Below the pieces are notes generated by a model. That model made no database searches and was not told where the DNA came from. It saw only the letters and a list, made by a program, of their open reading frames with translations. Positions 1 through 8,899 of a stretch of 64,000 nt of DNA are shown one piece after another (position 1 is the first letter of the stretch; the number at the start of each line of letters is the position of its first letter). The stretch is from Trichloromonas sp034006665 (lineage in GTDB: Bacteria > Desulfobacterota > Desulfuromonadia > Desulfuromonadales > Trichloromonadaceae). Where the stretch lies: positions 1 to 64,000 of the forward strand of contig NZ_JAVESI010000014.1 of the NCBI RefSeq assembly GCF_034006665.1. Reading direction: 5' to 3'. Made by a program: the position numbers and the translations under genes.

Positions 1-127
1 AAGCGGGGTTGGTCTCCTTAATTGACCACCACCGTCGCTTTCAGAACGTCACGTGAACCGCCGTGTACGGAACCGTACGCACGGTGGTGTGGGAGGACGG
101 CGGGGGCAACCCCGCCTCCTACCCGAT
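1..127 (+). mobile_element. 3' end of a group II intron (domains V and VI), cut by window edge
   Basis: Positions 55-88 fold as a 34-nt domain V: a 9-bp lower stem (57-65 with 80-88), a 2-nt bulge at 78-79, and a 4-bp upper stem (66-69 with 74-77). Positions 91-127 fold as domain VI: GGCGGGG (99-105) pairs with CCCCGCC (110-116) around a GCAA loop, and GGGAGGA pairs with TCCT/CCC, leaving A121 bulged as the branch point. A bulged A about 7 nt from the end and a terminal GAT are typical of bacterial group II introns. The maturase ORF would lie to the left of the window. The intron reads rightward, towards the 3' end of the RNase gene. The folds are read by eye. Confidence 0.8.
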
Positions 128-128
128 T

Positions 129-2720
129 TCAGGCTTCGTCGGGAGGGATTTCCATTTTCTTGCGTGGGGGCCGGCGTTTGGGTTTCGCCTCGGTCACTCC
201 GGTTTCCGGAGTCGCCGCCGGGGTTTTCCGGGCGCGCGGCTTTCTCTTGGGCGCGGGTTTTCCTTCTTCCATCTCAGCTGTGGCTTCGTCCTGCGCGAGC
301 GCATCGACAGGGGCCGATTCCGCAGCCTTCCTGCGCGGAGCCCGGGGCTTGCGAGCTGGCTTGGCGACGGGGGTCTGTTCCTCACCGGTTGTCGGCGGTG
401 CGGCCTCTTCCGCCTTTGTCTCTTGCGCTTCCGGACCGGTTTCGGTGACCGGAAGGGCGGAAGGCTCCGGGGGCACGGAAGCTTTTACGGGCGGTTTTCG
501 ACTCCGAGTGCGTGTCGGTTTCTTTTGGGGTGCGCTTTCCGTCTCCGGAGCATCGGCCTTGGTCTCCACGATGGGGGCCGTGTCGGTCGCTACGGGTGTC
601 GGCTGCGGTGTCCTTTCCGGGAGGATATCCGCCGCCGGAAGCGCTTTGGCGCGATCTTCCGCGAATTCCGCCGCCGTCACTGAAGTATCGTCGGGCGCCG
701 TTTCTTCAGTTGCCCGCGTTTCTTCGCTTTCCGCAAAAGCCGGCTGGGCGCCGGCCGGTTTCTTGCGCCGCCGCCGGCGTTTCTTGGCGGGTTTGGCTTC
801 TTCCGGCCCGCGAACTTCGGGGCTTTGCTCATCCGCCGCCTCAGTGGCGGTCTCAAGCGCTTCTTCCGTTTGTTCCGAGGAGACTTGCAGAGGGGATTTC
901 TCTTCTTCCTCTTCCTCCTCCTCTTCGATCGAGTTTTCCGTCGGTTCCTCGCCGTTCGCGGCGGTCGCCGTTCCATCCCCATTCTTTTTCTTGCGCCGCC
1001 GCCGCTTGCGCTTCTTCTTCGGTGCCTCTTCGCCTCCTTCGGCGGCTTCGGCGGCTTCGGCGACTTCGGCGACTTCGGCGACTTCCTTCTCGCCGTCGGC
1101 TTCAGAGACGGCTTCCGTTTTCGTCGCCTCGACGGGGAAGTTTTCCGCTTCATCGGCGCGCGGATGTTCGTCATCTTCCAGCGCCGCTCTGGTAAAGGAA
1201 CTGGCGTCGACGAATTCTGCCGTCTGCTCTTCCTTTTCCCGCTTGGCGAAGGTCAGCTCGAACTGTCCCGGTTTGAGATCGACCCGTCCGCGAATGACGA
1301 TGGAGAGCTTGTGCTGGCGCTCCATGAGCAGCAGTTCCTCGCGCCGGGCGTTGAGCAGGTAGGTGGCGACCTCCATCGGCACCTCGCCTTCGGCCAGGCC
1401 GATCTGTCCCTTGGCGATGCCGGCCTGGAGTTTGCGCATGAAGGCCACGGCCTGGGCCTCGGTGCTTTTGATCCGGCCGCTCCCCTCGCAGTACGGACAG
1501 GTGAGGAAGGCTCCTTCGGCGAGGGTGGTCTTGATCCGTTGTCGGCTCATTTCGAGCAGGCTGAACTGGCTGCTGATGTGGCCGACGGTGACCCGCGCCT
1601 TGTCCATCTTCAGCGCTTCCTTGAGGCTCTTTTCCACCTCGCGCACATGTTTGCGGTCGCGCATGTCGATAAAGTCGATGACGATCAGGCCACCCAAGTC
1701 GCGCAGGCGCAGCTGTCGACCGATTTCGGCGGCGGCTTCGAGATTGGTTTTGTAGGCGGTGGCTTCGACCCCCTGTTCGGAGGCCATTTTCCCCGAGTTG
1801 ACGTCGATGGCCACCAGCGCCTCGGTGCTGTCGATGACGATGGAGCCGCCGGAGGGGAGGGGAACCTTGTTCTTGCTGATGGTCTCGATCTGCTCTTCGA
1901 TTTGGTAGCGGGAGAAGATCGGGCGTTTTTCCTGATGGAGCTTGACTAGGCGGGCGTATTCGGGCATGACCTGCTGAAAGAAATCCCGGGCTTCCTGAAA
2001 GACCTTGGCGTCGTCGACCAGCACCTCGTCGATGTCGGCGCTGAAATAGTCGCGGATCATGCGGATGACTAAGTTCGATTCCTTGTAGACCAGGGCCGGA
2101 GCCTTGGCCCGTTTGGCCAGTTCCTGGATGTTTTCGTAGACCCGCAGCAGGTAGTCGAAGTCGCGCTTTAGCTCTTCCTTGCTCTGGCCGATGCCGGCGG
2201 TGCGCACGATGTAGCCCATGCTTTCGGGCAGATTCATCGACGCCATCGAGCTTTTGAGCTTCTTGCGCTGGGCTTCTTCCTCGATCTTGCGGGAGACTCC
2301 CTTGGTATCGCTCTCCGGCATCAGCACCATGTAACGGCCCGGCAGGGAGAGGTAGGTGGTCAGCGCCGCCCCCTTGGTGCCGCGCTCCTCCTTGACCACC
2401 TGGACGAGGATTTCCTGCCCCCGTTGCAGGATGTCGCTGATGCGCGGCCGTCCCTTGTTTTCGCCGCCGGCGGCGCTGCGCCGGTAGCAGAGGGGATGGA
2501 TCTCCCCCATCTGCAGAAAACCGAGACGGTCGGCGCCGTAATCGACAAAGGCGGCCTGCAGCCCGGTTTCGACCCGGACCACCACCGCCTTGTAAATATT
2601 GCCCCGGGTCTGTTCCCGGCCGATGACTTCGATTTCCAGTTCGGTAAGGGCGCCGTCCTCGACGATGGCCGCCCGGTGTTCCTCCGAATGGGAGGCGTTG
2701 ATCAGCATCTTTTTGCTCAT
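129..2720 (-). CDS. rne: Ribonuclease E/G family endoribonuclease with long charged tail
   Basis: 863 aa. The start at 2720 (MSKKMLINA) is preferred over an in-frame ATG at 2756 because AAGGA lies just upstream. The N-terminal half holds an S1 RNA-binding region, then the catalytic core with the two Asp-containing strands (STEALVAIDVNSG and GLIVIDFIDM) that bind the catalytic metal. A CPYCEGSG motif matches the zinc link used for dimerisation. From about residue 510 the protein becomes a low-complexity tail of Glu-rich runs and Lys/Arg blocks (for example KKKRKRRRRKKK), as in the degradosome-scaffold tails of RNase E. The family processes rRNA and turns over mRNA, usually at the membrane. Domain order is clear; partners of the tail cannot be told from sequence. 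Confidence 0.93.
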   Translation of the reverse strand: MSKKMLINASHSEEHRAAIVEDGALTELEIEVIGREQTRGNIYKAVVVRVETGLQAAFVDYGADRLGFLQMGEIHPLCYRRSAAGGENKGRPRISDILQRGQEILVQVVKEERGTKGAALTTYLSLPGRYMVLMPESDTKGVSRKIEEEAQRKKLKSSMASMNLPESMGYIVRTAGIGQSKEELKRDFDYLLRVYENIQELAKRAKAPALVYKESNLVIRMIRDYFSADIDEVLVDDAKVFQEARDFFQQVMPEYARLVKLHQEKRPIFSRYQIEEQIETISKNKVPLPSGGSIVIDSTEALVAIDVNSGKMASEQGVEATAYKTNLEAAAEIGRQLRLRDLGGLIVIDFIDMRDRKHVREVEKSLKEALKMDKARVTVGHISSQFSLLEMSRQRIKTTLAEGAFLTCPYCEGSGRIKSTEAQAVAFMRKLQAGIAKGQIGLAEGEVPMEVATYLLNARREELLLMERQHKLSIVIRGRVDLKPGQFELTFAKREKEEQTAEFVDASSFTRAALEDDEHPRADEAENFPVEATKTEAVSEADGEKEVAEVAEVAEAAEAAEGGEEAPKKKRKRRRRKKKNGDGTATAANGEEPTENSIEEEEEEEEEKSPLQVSSEQTEEALETATEAADEQSPEVRGPEEAKPAKKRRRRRKKPAGAQPAFAESEETRATEETAPDDTSVTAAEFAEDRAKALPAADILPERTPQPTPVATDTAPIVETKADAPETESAPQKKPTRTRSRKPPVKASVPPEPSALPVTETGPEAQETKAEEAAPPTTGEEQTPVAKPARKPRAPRRKAAESAPVDALAQDEATAEMEEGKPAPKRKPRARKTPAATPETGVTEAKPKRRPPRKKMEIPPDEA

Positions 2721-3086
2721 GGAATTCCTTCTGATCCAGCCATGGGCGGATCGCAACGGGGTGTTCGGCGGCGCTCGGAATCGCCGCCGGGGATACGAGG
2801 GTTGACCAGTTCCCGGCCGCTTCCGCCTGGGCGGAGATCAGTCGGAGCCGGCACTCTCCCCCGGATCCTTCGATAAAGTGGGTTCGCTATATCCAGAGCC
2901 GGAAAGCTCGATGGAGGCGGTTGTTCACGGCGTCCGACTCGACATCCGTTGCGGGGATGGAGGGCAGCCGTAAAAGCGTCGCAACTATAACAGAGCCCCA
3001 AGGTTTTGAACAGAGGGAAACTGTGAAAGGGCAAGCTAGAAAATTCAAGGTTTTATGGTGCCGTTCCTTGTGTTATAAAAGGCCTC
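2721..3086. other. Intergenic region between divergent rne and ABC-F genes
   Basis: This 366-bp stretch separates two divergently transcribed genes and must carry both promoters. On the minus strand, in the rne leader, GGCGGCG (2767-2773) and CGCCGCC (2782-2788) form a 7-bp hairpin with an 8-nt loop. RNase E genes often autoregulate through leader hairpins, so this is a reasonable but unproven candidate. TTATAA at 3072-3077 lies too close to the ATG at 3087 to be judged a promoter with confidence. No ORF was seen. Confidence 0.4.
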
Positions 3087-5018
3087 ATGTTGCAACTCAG
3101 AAATGTCATTAAAGATTTCGCCGACCGGCGCATTTTCGCCGGTATCGACTGGCATATTCGCCCCGGCGACCGCATCGGCCTCTGCGGGGAGAACGGCGCC
3201 GGCAAGACCACTCTGCTGAAAATGCTCGCCGGGCGGATCAGTCCCGACGGCGGCGAGGTGCAGACGGCGCGGGGGACTACCTTCGGCTATCTGCCCCAGG
3301 ACGGCCTGGAGCATCGGGGGCGCACCCTCTTTGCCGAAGTGCGCGAGGCGTTCGCCGAACTGCTTGCCATGGAGAAGGATCTGGCGGCGCTGGAGCAGGC
3401 CATTGCCGTCCGTCACGGGCAAGCGGACATGGATCGCTACGCGACCTTGCAGGAGGCCTTTCGTCAGCGGGGCGGCTATGTCATGGAGACGGAAATCGCC
3501 AAAGTGCTGCGCGGTCTCGGTTTTGCCGAAGGGGACTGGGACAAGCCCTGCGAGCACTTCTCCGGCGGCTGGCAGATGCGCATCGCCTTGGCCAAGCTGC
3601 TGTTGCAGCGGCCCAATCTGCTCTTGCTTGATGAGCCGACCAACCATCTCGACCTGCCGGCCCGGGACTGGCTGGAGGATTATCTTATCGGCTACCCCTT
3701 CGCCGTGGTTCTGGTTTCCCATGACCGTTTCTTTCTTGACCAGGTGGTGGGGCGTATCGTCGAGGTCTGGAACGGCAAGCTCACCGAATACCCGGGCAAT
3801 TACAGCAAGTATCTAATCGAGCGGGAGGCGCGGGTGGCGGCCCTGATGGAGGCCAAGCGCCGCCAGGATGAGGAGATCGAGAAGATCGAGGCTTTCATCA
3901 ACCGCTTCCGCTATCAGGCGAACAAGGCCTCGCTGGTGCAGAGCCGGGTCAAGCAGCTGGAGAAGATCGAGCGTATCGATATTCCTCCGGCGCGCAAGAA
4001 GATCGCCTTCCGCTTTCCCGAGCCGCCCAAAGGGGGGCGCATCGCCCTCGAACTGCGGGGTGTGACCCAGCATTACGGCGAGCTGACCGTTCTCGACGGC
4101 ATCGATCTGTGCGTGGAAAAGGGGGAGCGCATCGCTCTGGTTGGAGCCAACGGCGCCGGCAAGTCGACCCTGATGCGCCTTCTGGCCGGGGACGAAGCGC
4201 CCAAGGGCGGGGTGCGGGAAGAGGGACACAACCTGCATCTGGCCTATTTCGCCCAGGATCAGGCCAAGGTTCTCGATCCGGAAAAGACGGTGATCGAGGA
4301 AATTACCACGGCCGCTCCCTTCGAGATGGTGCCGAAGGTAAGGGACATCCTTGGCACCTTCCTTTTCAGCGGCGACGACGTGCACAAGAAGGTCGCGGTT
4401 CTCTCCGGCGGTGAGCGCAACCGCCTGGCCCTGGCCATTCTGCTGTTGCGGCCGGCCAACCTGCTGCTGCTTGACGAGCCGACCAACCATCTCGACCTGC
4501 AATCGAAGGAAGTTCTTCTCCGGGCGCTTAAAGGCTATTCGGGTACCCTGGTTTTCGTTTCCCATGACCGTTATTTCGTCGACAGCCTGGCGACCCGGGT
4601 GGTCGAGGTCAAGGCCGGACGGATCGACTCCTGTCTCGGTAACTACGAGGATTTTCTCCGTTGGCGGGCCGGACAGGGGGATCTCAGCCATTCCCGGCAG
4701 CGGGTCGAACTGGGCGCGGTCGCTGCGATGGCGGAGGGCGCCGACAAGGAAGAGCGCAAGCGCGGGCACGAAGAGCGTAAAGAGGCCCAGCGCCTGGAGC
4801 GGCGCCGGCAAAAAGAGTTGCTCGATCTGGAGGCGAAGATCGAGCAACGGGAAGAGGAGCTGCTCACCTTGGAGGGGCGCATGGCCGATCCCGAGCTCTA
4901 CCGCGACGCCGAGAACTGGCGTCGGACATCGGCAGAGCACGGGCAGCTTAAAGAGGAGATTGAGGCTTTCTATGCCCGTTGGGAGGAGCTGCAGGAGGCC
5001 GCGCCCGAGCTTTCTTGA
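3087..5018 (+). CDS. ABC-F family ATPase (Uup/YheS-like)
   Basis: 643 aa with two ATP-binding cassettes and no membrane segment. Cassette 1 has Walker A GENGAGKTT (about residues 34-42), signature FSGGWQMR (about 156) and Walker B LLLLDEPTNHLD. Cassette 2 has Walker A GANGAGKST (about 353), signature LSGGERNR and again DEPTNHLD. A charged linker near residues 240-310 matches the ABC-F interdomain arm, and the last 90 residues are a Lys/Glu-rich coiled coil as in Uup and YheS. ABC-F proteins act on ribosomes or, for Uup, on branched DNA. The length fits the E. coli paralogues (about 635). The exact subfamily is not resolved. The shine-Dalgarno sequence is weak. Confidence 0.93.
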   Translation: MLQLRNVIKDFADRRIFAGIDWHIRPGDRIGLCGENGAGKTTLLKMLAGRISPDGGEVQTARGTTFGYLPQDGLEHRGRTLFAEVREAFAELLAMEKDLAALEQAIAVRHGQADMDRYATLQEAFRQRGGYVMETEIAKVLRGLGFAEGDWDKPCEHFSGGWQMRIALAKLLLQRPNLLLLDEPTNHLDLPARDWLEDYLIGYPFAVVLVSHDRFFLDQVVGRIVEVWNGKLTEYPGNYSKYLIEREARVAALMEAKRRQDEEIEKIEAFINRFRYQANKASLVQSRVKQLEKIERIDIPPARKKIAFRFPEPPKGGRIALELRGVTQHYGELTVLDGIDLCVEKGERIALVGANGAGKSTLMRLLAGDEAPKGGVREEGHNLHLAYFAQDQAKVLDPEKTVIEEITTAAPFEMVPKVRDILGTFLFSGDDVHKKVAVLSGGERNRLALAILLLRPANLLLLDEPTNHLDLQSKEVLLRALKGYSGTLVFVSHDRYFVDSLATRVVEVKAGRIDSCLGNYEDFLRWRAGQGDLSHSRQRVELGAVAAMAEGADKEERKRGHEERKEAQRLERRRQKELLDLEAKIEQREEELLTLEGRMADPELYRDAENWRRTSAEHGQLKEEIEAFYARWEELQEAAPELS

Positions 5019-5110
5019 GACAACCTCTTTCGCCGGGATTTTACGCGGCGAACCACACGTCCGATCTATTGGGATATATCACCCGAGTCTTTTTCCGGGG
5101 AGGAAAACTT

Positions 5111-6076
5111 ATGGTTCTTTTGCCCAAGGGCAACCCCGTCAAGGAAAACGCCAATCCCGGCAAGATCAATCTTCCCGGTGCTCTCGAAAAACTTCAGGCG
5201 GGAAAGTTTTCCGGCTATCTGCGCTTTGATTTCCCCGCCGCGACCGGGGTTATCATCTTCGAACAGGGGCGGCTCATCAGTTCCCTGCTTGAGGATGGGC
5301 GGGAACGGCTCATTGCCTACGACGCCATCGCCGCTATTTTCGAGCAGTCCTTGGAGGGACGGGGACGCCTCGACGTCTATCGCCTCAGCCCCGAACTGGC
5401 CTTGAGCGTGCACGTCCTGCTCCACGGCGACCTGCTTTACAAGGGGCAGGAACTCAAGCTCATCGATATCAAGCTGCTCCTTGCCCGGCTCAAGGAACTG
5501 GCGATCACCGGGTGCCTGCGTATTTACACTGGTGACCGGGTGGCGCTGATCTTTTACCGGGAGGGGACCCCCCTGGGTTTCTTCCATGATGGTTCAACCG
5601 CCATCGAGACGACCGCCGATACCTCCATGTCGGTGGCGCGTTTGCCCGGGGCCAAGATTGATGTCCTGACCACCAAAGGGGTGGGGGAGGGGATGCTCGC
5701 CGATCTGCTCTCCTCGGCGGATCTGTCCGCTCTCTGGAAACGGATTCAGGATGCCCGCCGCCCCGAACCGGAACCGGTTGCGGCTGCCGTGCCTCCCGTT
5801 GCGGCCCCTCCGGTGGTCGATCCGGCGGCACGCGAGGCTGAACGTCGGGAAGTCTTGCTGGAAGCCTGGCGGCAGATCGCCATGCGCCATCTCGGTAAGA
5901 TCGGCGGTTCGCTGGTGGAGAAGGAATTCGAAAAAAACCTCGGTTCAGTCATCGACGATGCCTCCCTGGCGGTTTTTTTCGAGCGTCTGGGCAAGGGGGC
6001 GCGACTGGTAGCCGGGCACGGCAAGGTCAACGGGATGCTGGAGGAGATGGAACATCTGGCGCAGGACAAGCTGTAA
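5111..6076 (+). CDS. DUF4388-like (PATAN-type) two-repeat protein, function unknown
   Basis: 321 aa. The start at 5111 is chosen because GGGGAGGAAA lies 4-14 nt upstream; a longer reading from 4979 would overlap the preceding gene out of frame. The N-terminal half (GALEKLQAGKFSGYLRFD, then GVIIFEQGRLISS) and a second similar block (ARLKELAITGCLRIYTGD, then ALIFYREGTPLGFF) resemble the DUF4388 fold often found next to signalling domains in deltaproteobacteria. A Pro/Ala/Val linker near residues 215-235 leads to a C-terminal helical part. No transmembrane segment is seen. It lies 42 bp before a membrane-protein gene and may be co-transcribed with it. The family assignment is by pattern only. 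Confidence 0.6.
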   Translation: MVLLPKGNPVKENANPGKINLPGALEKLQAGKFSGYLRFDFPAATGVIIFEQGRLISSLLEDGRERLIAYDAIAAIFEQSLEGRGRLDVYRLSPELALSVHVLLHGDLLYKGQELKLIDIKLLLARLKELAITGCLRIYTGDRVALIFYREGTPLGFFHDGSTAIETTADTSMSVARLPGAKIDVLTTKGVGEGMLADLLSSADLSALWKRIQDARRPEPEPVAAAVPPVAAPPVVDPAAREAERREVLLEAWRQIAMRHLGKIGGSLVEKEFEKNLGSVIDDASLAVFFERLGKGARLVAGHGKVNGMLEEMEHLAQDKL

Positions 6077-6118
6077 ATCGGTTTGATGAAAAACTGAAGC
6101 TATAACGGGAGGATTGGG

Positions 6119-6811
6119 ATGGATTTTAGCGGATTGCAGGTAGTTCTCTGGTTGGTGGCCGGGCTGGTTTCCTTTTATTTCAGCATCGGCAACGCCCGGG
6201 TCTGGACGAGTATCGCGGTGGGCTTTTTCCTGATTCTCTTCGGCGAACTGTTGCCGCAGGCCATGCCGTTTCTCCCTGGGACCAGCATCCCCCAGGTCGA
6301 GGCCATGGGGCACATCATCAGTACCATCGCCATTTTGGTGATGAGCCACGGTTTTCAGGAATATTACGTCTTTTCCCGCACCCTAGAGCTGGAAGGGGAT
6401 AAACGTCAGGTTTATCTTGTCACCCTGGCGGTGATTTTTGCCTCCCAGATCTTCATCTTCATCAATCCGGCCCCGAACGCCGAAACCCTGCGGACCATCC
6501 GCATCGTCGGCAATACCAACTGGGTCTTTCTCTCCCTGATCAACATCGACCTGATCCGCAAGATCTATCTCAACGTCAAGGACAGTCCCATCGGCAAGGG
6601 CTTTCTCGCCTTTATTGCGGTCTTCGTCTGCATTTTCCTGTGGAAGGGGTCGGAGCTCTATATCCAAGTCTATCGCCTCGATCTGCCGGCGGTGATGCAG
6701 GCCTATCCCGTCCGCTACCAGATTTCCCAGATCACCCACCTGGTCGGCAATCTGCTCGCCTCGCTGTCGGTGGGAGGCACCTTCCTCTATCTGGCCAAGC
6801 TGCTGCGCTGA
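6119..6811 (+). CDS. Integral membrane protein, function unknown
   Basis: 230 aa, with about seven hydrophobic segments spread along its length (for example VVLWLVAGLVSFYFSIG, SIAVGFFLILFGELLP, and a final segment near the C-terminus). GGGAGG lies 6 nt before the ATG. No catalytic motif or family signature was recognised. It follows the DUF4388-like gene by 42 bp on the same strand and converges on a cytochrome gene on the opposite strand. The pairing of a soluble two-repeat protein with a membrane protein could indicate a signalling or gliding-type function, but nothing in the sequence proves this. Confidence 0.7.
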   Translation: MDFSGLQVVLWLVAGLVSFYFSIGNARVWTSIAVGFFLILFGELLPQAMPFLPGTSIPQVEAMGHIISTIAILVMSHGFQEYYVFSRTLELEGDKRQVYLVTLAVIFASQIFIFINPAPNAETLRTIRIVGNTNWVFLSLINIDLIRKIYLNVKDSPIGKGFLAFIAVFVCIFLWKGSELYIQVYRLDLPAVMQAYPVRYQISQITHLVGNLLASLSVGGTFLYLAKLLR

Positions 6812-6861
6812 TCAAGGGGTGGAAGCGGAGCGCGCCGAACGTGCCGCCCCGCTTCCATCGA

Positions 6862-7191
6862 CTATTTCTTCTTGATGTGACAGTCCTTGCAGCCGTAAGG
6901 GGCGTTCATCCGCTTGTGGCAATGCCGGCACAGGGCGTGGGAGGCTTCCTTCATGCTGGGGATCGCCGCATCCACTCCGTGACAGTCGCGGCAACCCCCT
7001 CGTTCCACCCCCTTGTGGTGGCAGACGGCACATTCGCCGACCTTCTGATGCAGCTTGTGGTCGAAATGGACTTCACCCATGCGCGGGGTGCCGAGGGTGA
7101 CTTCGGTGGGAATCGCCGCGAAGGCTGCGTTGGCGGATGTGAGAGCGGTAAGGAGCAGGACGGCGCGCAGGAAGAGGTTGAAACCTTTCAT
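6862..7191 (-). CDS. Small periplasmic c-type cytochrome with four CxxCH motifs
   Basis: 109 aa. The start at 7191 follows GGAGGT by 6 nt; an upstream in-frame extension to 7377 is not needed. Residues 1-25 are a signal peptide ending ANAAFA. The mature part contains CAVCH, CRDCH, CRHCH and CKDCH plus further His residues (HFDHKLH, CHH) able to act as distal axial ligands. This places it in the cytochrome c3/c7 (class III) group of low-potential electron carriers that shuttle electrons through the periplasm of metal- and sulfur-reducing deltaproteobacteria. Geobacter PpcA-type c7 proteins have three haems, so four attachment motifs in so short a protein is closer to c3. It is monocistronic. 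Confidence 0.88.
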   Translation of the reverse strand: MKGFNLFLRAVLLLTALTSANAAFAAIPTEVTLGTPRMGEVHFDHKLHQKVGECAVCHHKGVERGGCRDCHGVDAAIPSMKEASHALCRHCHKRMNAPYGCKDCHIKKK

Positions 7192-7370
7192 TGATTGACC
7201 TCCGGAAAGTGAGTCTCGGCAGCTTTTGGCCGCCGGAAATTTTCTTAGATTAGCGTAATTTCCCCCCGGGTGCAGCAGATTTCTCTCTCGCAAAGAGGGA
7301 GGGGCGGATGAACCCGCGCAAAAGGCGCGCTGCGGACGTCCCCTTCCCGCCGCGATCGGGGAAAATTCCT

Positions 7371-7399
7371 TTGACAAGTCGGGGGATGCTTCCTAAGAT
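7371..7399 (+). promoter_or_regulatory. Strong sigma-70-type promoter for the polyprenyl synthase gene
   Basis: TTGACA (7371-7376), a 17-bp spacer, then TAAGAT (7394-7399). The -35 is consensus and the -10 differs by one base. The predicted start near 7406 leaves a leader of about 34 nt before the ATG at 7440. Confidence 0.75.
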
Positions 7400-7439
7400 G
7401 GCGCGAATTTAACCAAGCTTTGAGGATGATTGACGGATT

Positions 7440-8408
7440 ATGGAAAAAGCCCTGGAACTTCTCCATGACGACCTGCTCGGGGTCGAAGCTCAGTTCAAGC
7501 AGGATCTGACTTCCGATGTGCTGTTGATCCGCAAGGTCGGCGAATATGTCCTTTCCAGCGGCGGCAAGCGCATTCGCCCCATGCTTCTTCTTCTCTGCGC
7601 CAAGCTCGCCGGCTATCGGGGGGACAGGCATGTCGGTCTGGCGAGCGTGGTCGAGTTCATTCACACCGCCACCCTGCTTCACGACGACGTGGTCGACAGC
7701 GCCGTGCTGCGCCGGGGCAACGCCTCGGCCAACGCGGTCTGGGGGAACGAGGCCTCGGTGCTGGTCGGCGACTTTCTCTTCGCCAAGTCCTTTTCCATCA
7801 TGGTGCGCGGCGGCAGCCTGAAGATCCTCCAGGCGCTTTCCGACGCCACCACGATGATGGCCGAGGGGGAGGTGCAGCAGCTGGTCAGCACCTGCGATCT
7901 CGATCTGAGCGAGGAAAGCTACATCGATGTGGTGCGCAACAAGACCGCCGTGCTCATCGCCGCTGCCTGCCAGGTCGGTGGGATTCTCGGCGAGGTTGAT
8001 GAGGAGCGCGAGCAGGCGTTGCACGATTTCGGCATGGATCTGGGCATCGCCTTTCAGTTCATGGACGACGCCCTCGACTATGTGGCTGATCAGGCCGAGT
8101 TCGGCAAGGCCACGGGGCACGATCTCGAAGAAGGGAAGGTGACCCTCCCCTTGATTCACGCCCTGCGCCACTGTACCGATGAGGAACGAGAGCGCCTGAC
8201 CGGAATCGTCGAATTGGAGACTCTCAGCGACGAGGATCTCGCCTATGTCGTCGGTCTGATTGAGCGGTACGACGGCATCGGCTATACTCGCCGGCGCGCC
8301 CGGGAACTGGTCGAGCGGGCCAAACTCAAGCTTGTCGCTTTCCCCGACGGTCTGGTCAAGACCGCCCTGATGGAACTGGCCGATTATGCGGTGAGCCGCC
8401 GCAAATAG
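7440..8408 (+). CDS. ispB: Polyprenyl (octaprenyl) diphosphate synthase
   Basis: 322 aa, matching the usual IspB length. The family condenses isopentenyl diphosphate onto an allylic primer to make the long isoprenoid tail of quinones. GGKRIRP near residue 40 binds the diphosphate. The first Asp-rich motif is HDDVVD (about residues 82-87) and the second is FQFMDDALDY (about 205-214), which together bind Mg2+-diphosphate. The KxxLPLIHA-like segment KVTLPLIHALRH is also present. It is transcribed from its own strong promoter and followed by a terminator. Chain length cannot be read from the sequence; menaquinone side-chain synthesis is the likely role in this organism. Confidence 0.93.
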   Translation: MEKALELLHDDLLGVEAQFKQDLTSDVLLIRKVGEYVLSSGGKRIRPMLLLLCAKLAGYRGDRHVGLASVVEFIHTATLLHDDVVDSAVLRRGNASANAVWGNEASVLVGDFLFAKSFSIMVRGGSLKILQALSDATTMMAEGEVQQLVSTCDLDLSEESYIDVVRNKTAVLIAAACQVGGILGEVDEEREQALHDFGMDLGIAFQFMDDALDYVADQAEFGKATGHDLEEGKVTLPLIHALRHCTDEERERLTGIVELETLSDEDLAYVVGLIERYDGIGYTRRRARELVERAKLKLVAFPDGLVKTALMELADYAVSRRK

Positions 8409-8448
8409 TCAGCCCCCCGTCGGTCAAATCACTTGATCGTTCACGTGA

Positions 8449-8482
8449 AAAGGCCTCCCTGCCAAAGCGGGGGGGCTTTTTT
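8449..8482 (+). terminator. Rho-independent terminator after ispB
   Basis: GCCTCCC pairs with GGGGGGC (one G-T pair) around TGCCAAAGC, followed by TTTTTTG. It lies about 45 nt after the ispB stop. Confidence 0.75.
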
Positions 8483-8592
8483 GTCCCTCTTCCATCAGGA
8501 TTTACCTGGTTTTCGGGTTGGCTCGGGATTTGCTAATTGATTTTCAGCAATCCGGCAAACCGGACACCGTCAATCTTGCCGAGGGGGGAATC

Positions 8593-8820
8593 ATGGAGAC
8601 GGGCACTCTGATCCATTCCGAACATCTCGATATTCGTGGCCGTCGCTACGAGGTGGCGGTTTTCCAGCGGGCCAACGGCTCGCACGTGGCCCGGACCGTT
8701 TTCGCTCCGGGGGATGTCATCATGAATGATGGCCCCTCTCTCGAAGCGGTGCTCGCCAAGCATCAGCGCCTTCTCCCTTTGGCCATCGACTCCCGCGAGC
8801 TGCGTGGCGAATCCCGCTGA
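8593..8820 (+). CDS. Small conserved-type protein, function unknown
   Basis: 75 aa. The ATG at 8593 has GAGGGGGGA 4-12 nt upstream and is preferred over an in-frame start at 8518. The product is soluble and reads as a compact alpha/beta domain (RGRRYEVAVFQRANGSHVARTVF, then a helix LEAVLAKHQRLLPLAI). No cysteine pairs or catalytic motif are visible. It lies between the ispB terminator and a histidine kinase gene. No family was recognised. Confidence 0.55.
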   Translation: METGTLIHSEHLDIRGRRYEVAVFQRANGSHVARTVFAPGDVIMNDGPSLEAVLAKHQRLLPLAIDSRELRGESR

Positions 8821-8851
8821 ATTCTCAACATCTTCACATCCTGACCGAATT

Positions 8852-8885
8852 GCCGCCGGCCGAAATTTTTAATCCTGCCGGCGGC
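8852..8885 (+). promoter_or_regulatory. GC-rich hairpin upstream of the histidine kinase
   Basis: GCCGCCGGC (8852-8860) and GCCGGCGGC (8877-8885) are a perfect 9-bp inverted repeat with a 16-nt loop. There is no T-run after it, so it is not a classical terminator for the small gene upstream. It could be a leader structure or a processing site before the kinase start. Confidence 0.35.
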
Positions 8886-8899
8886 CGCCTCCTGCTATA

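Noticed and set aside
22..1362. Long plus-strand reading frame over the rne tail
   Set aside because: It is the antisense of a GC-rich, low-complexity coding tail; the composition is Ser/Ala/Arg-rich without motifs, and there is no Shine-Dalgarno.
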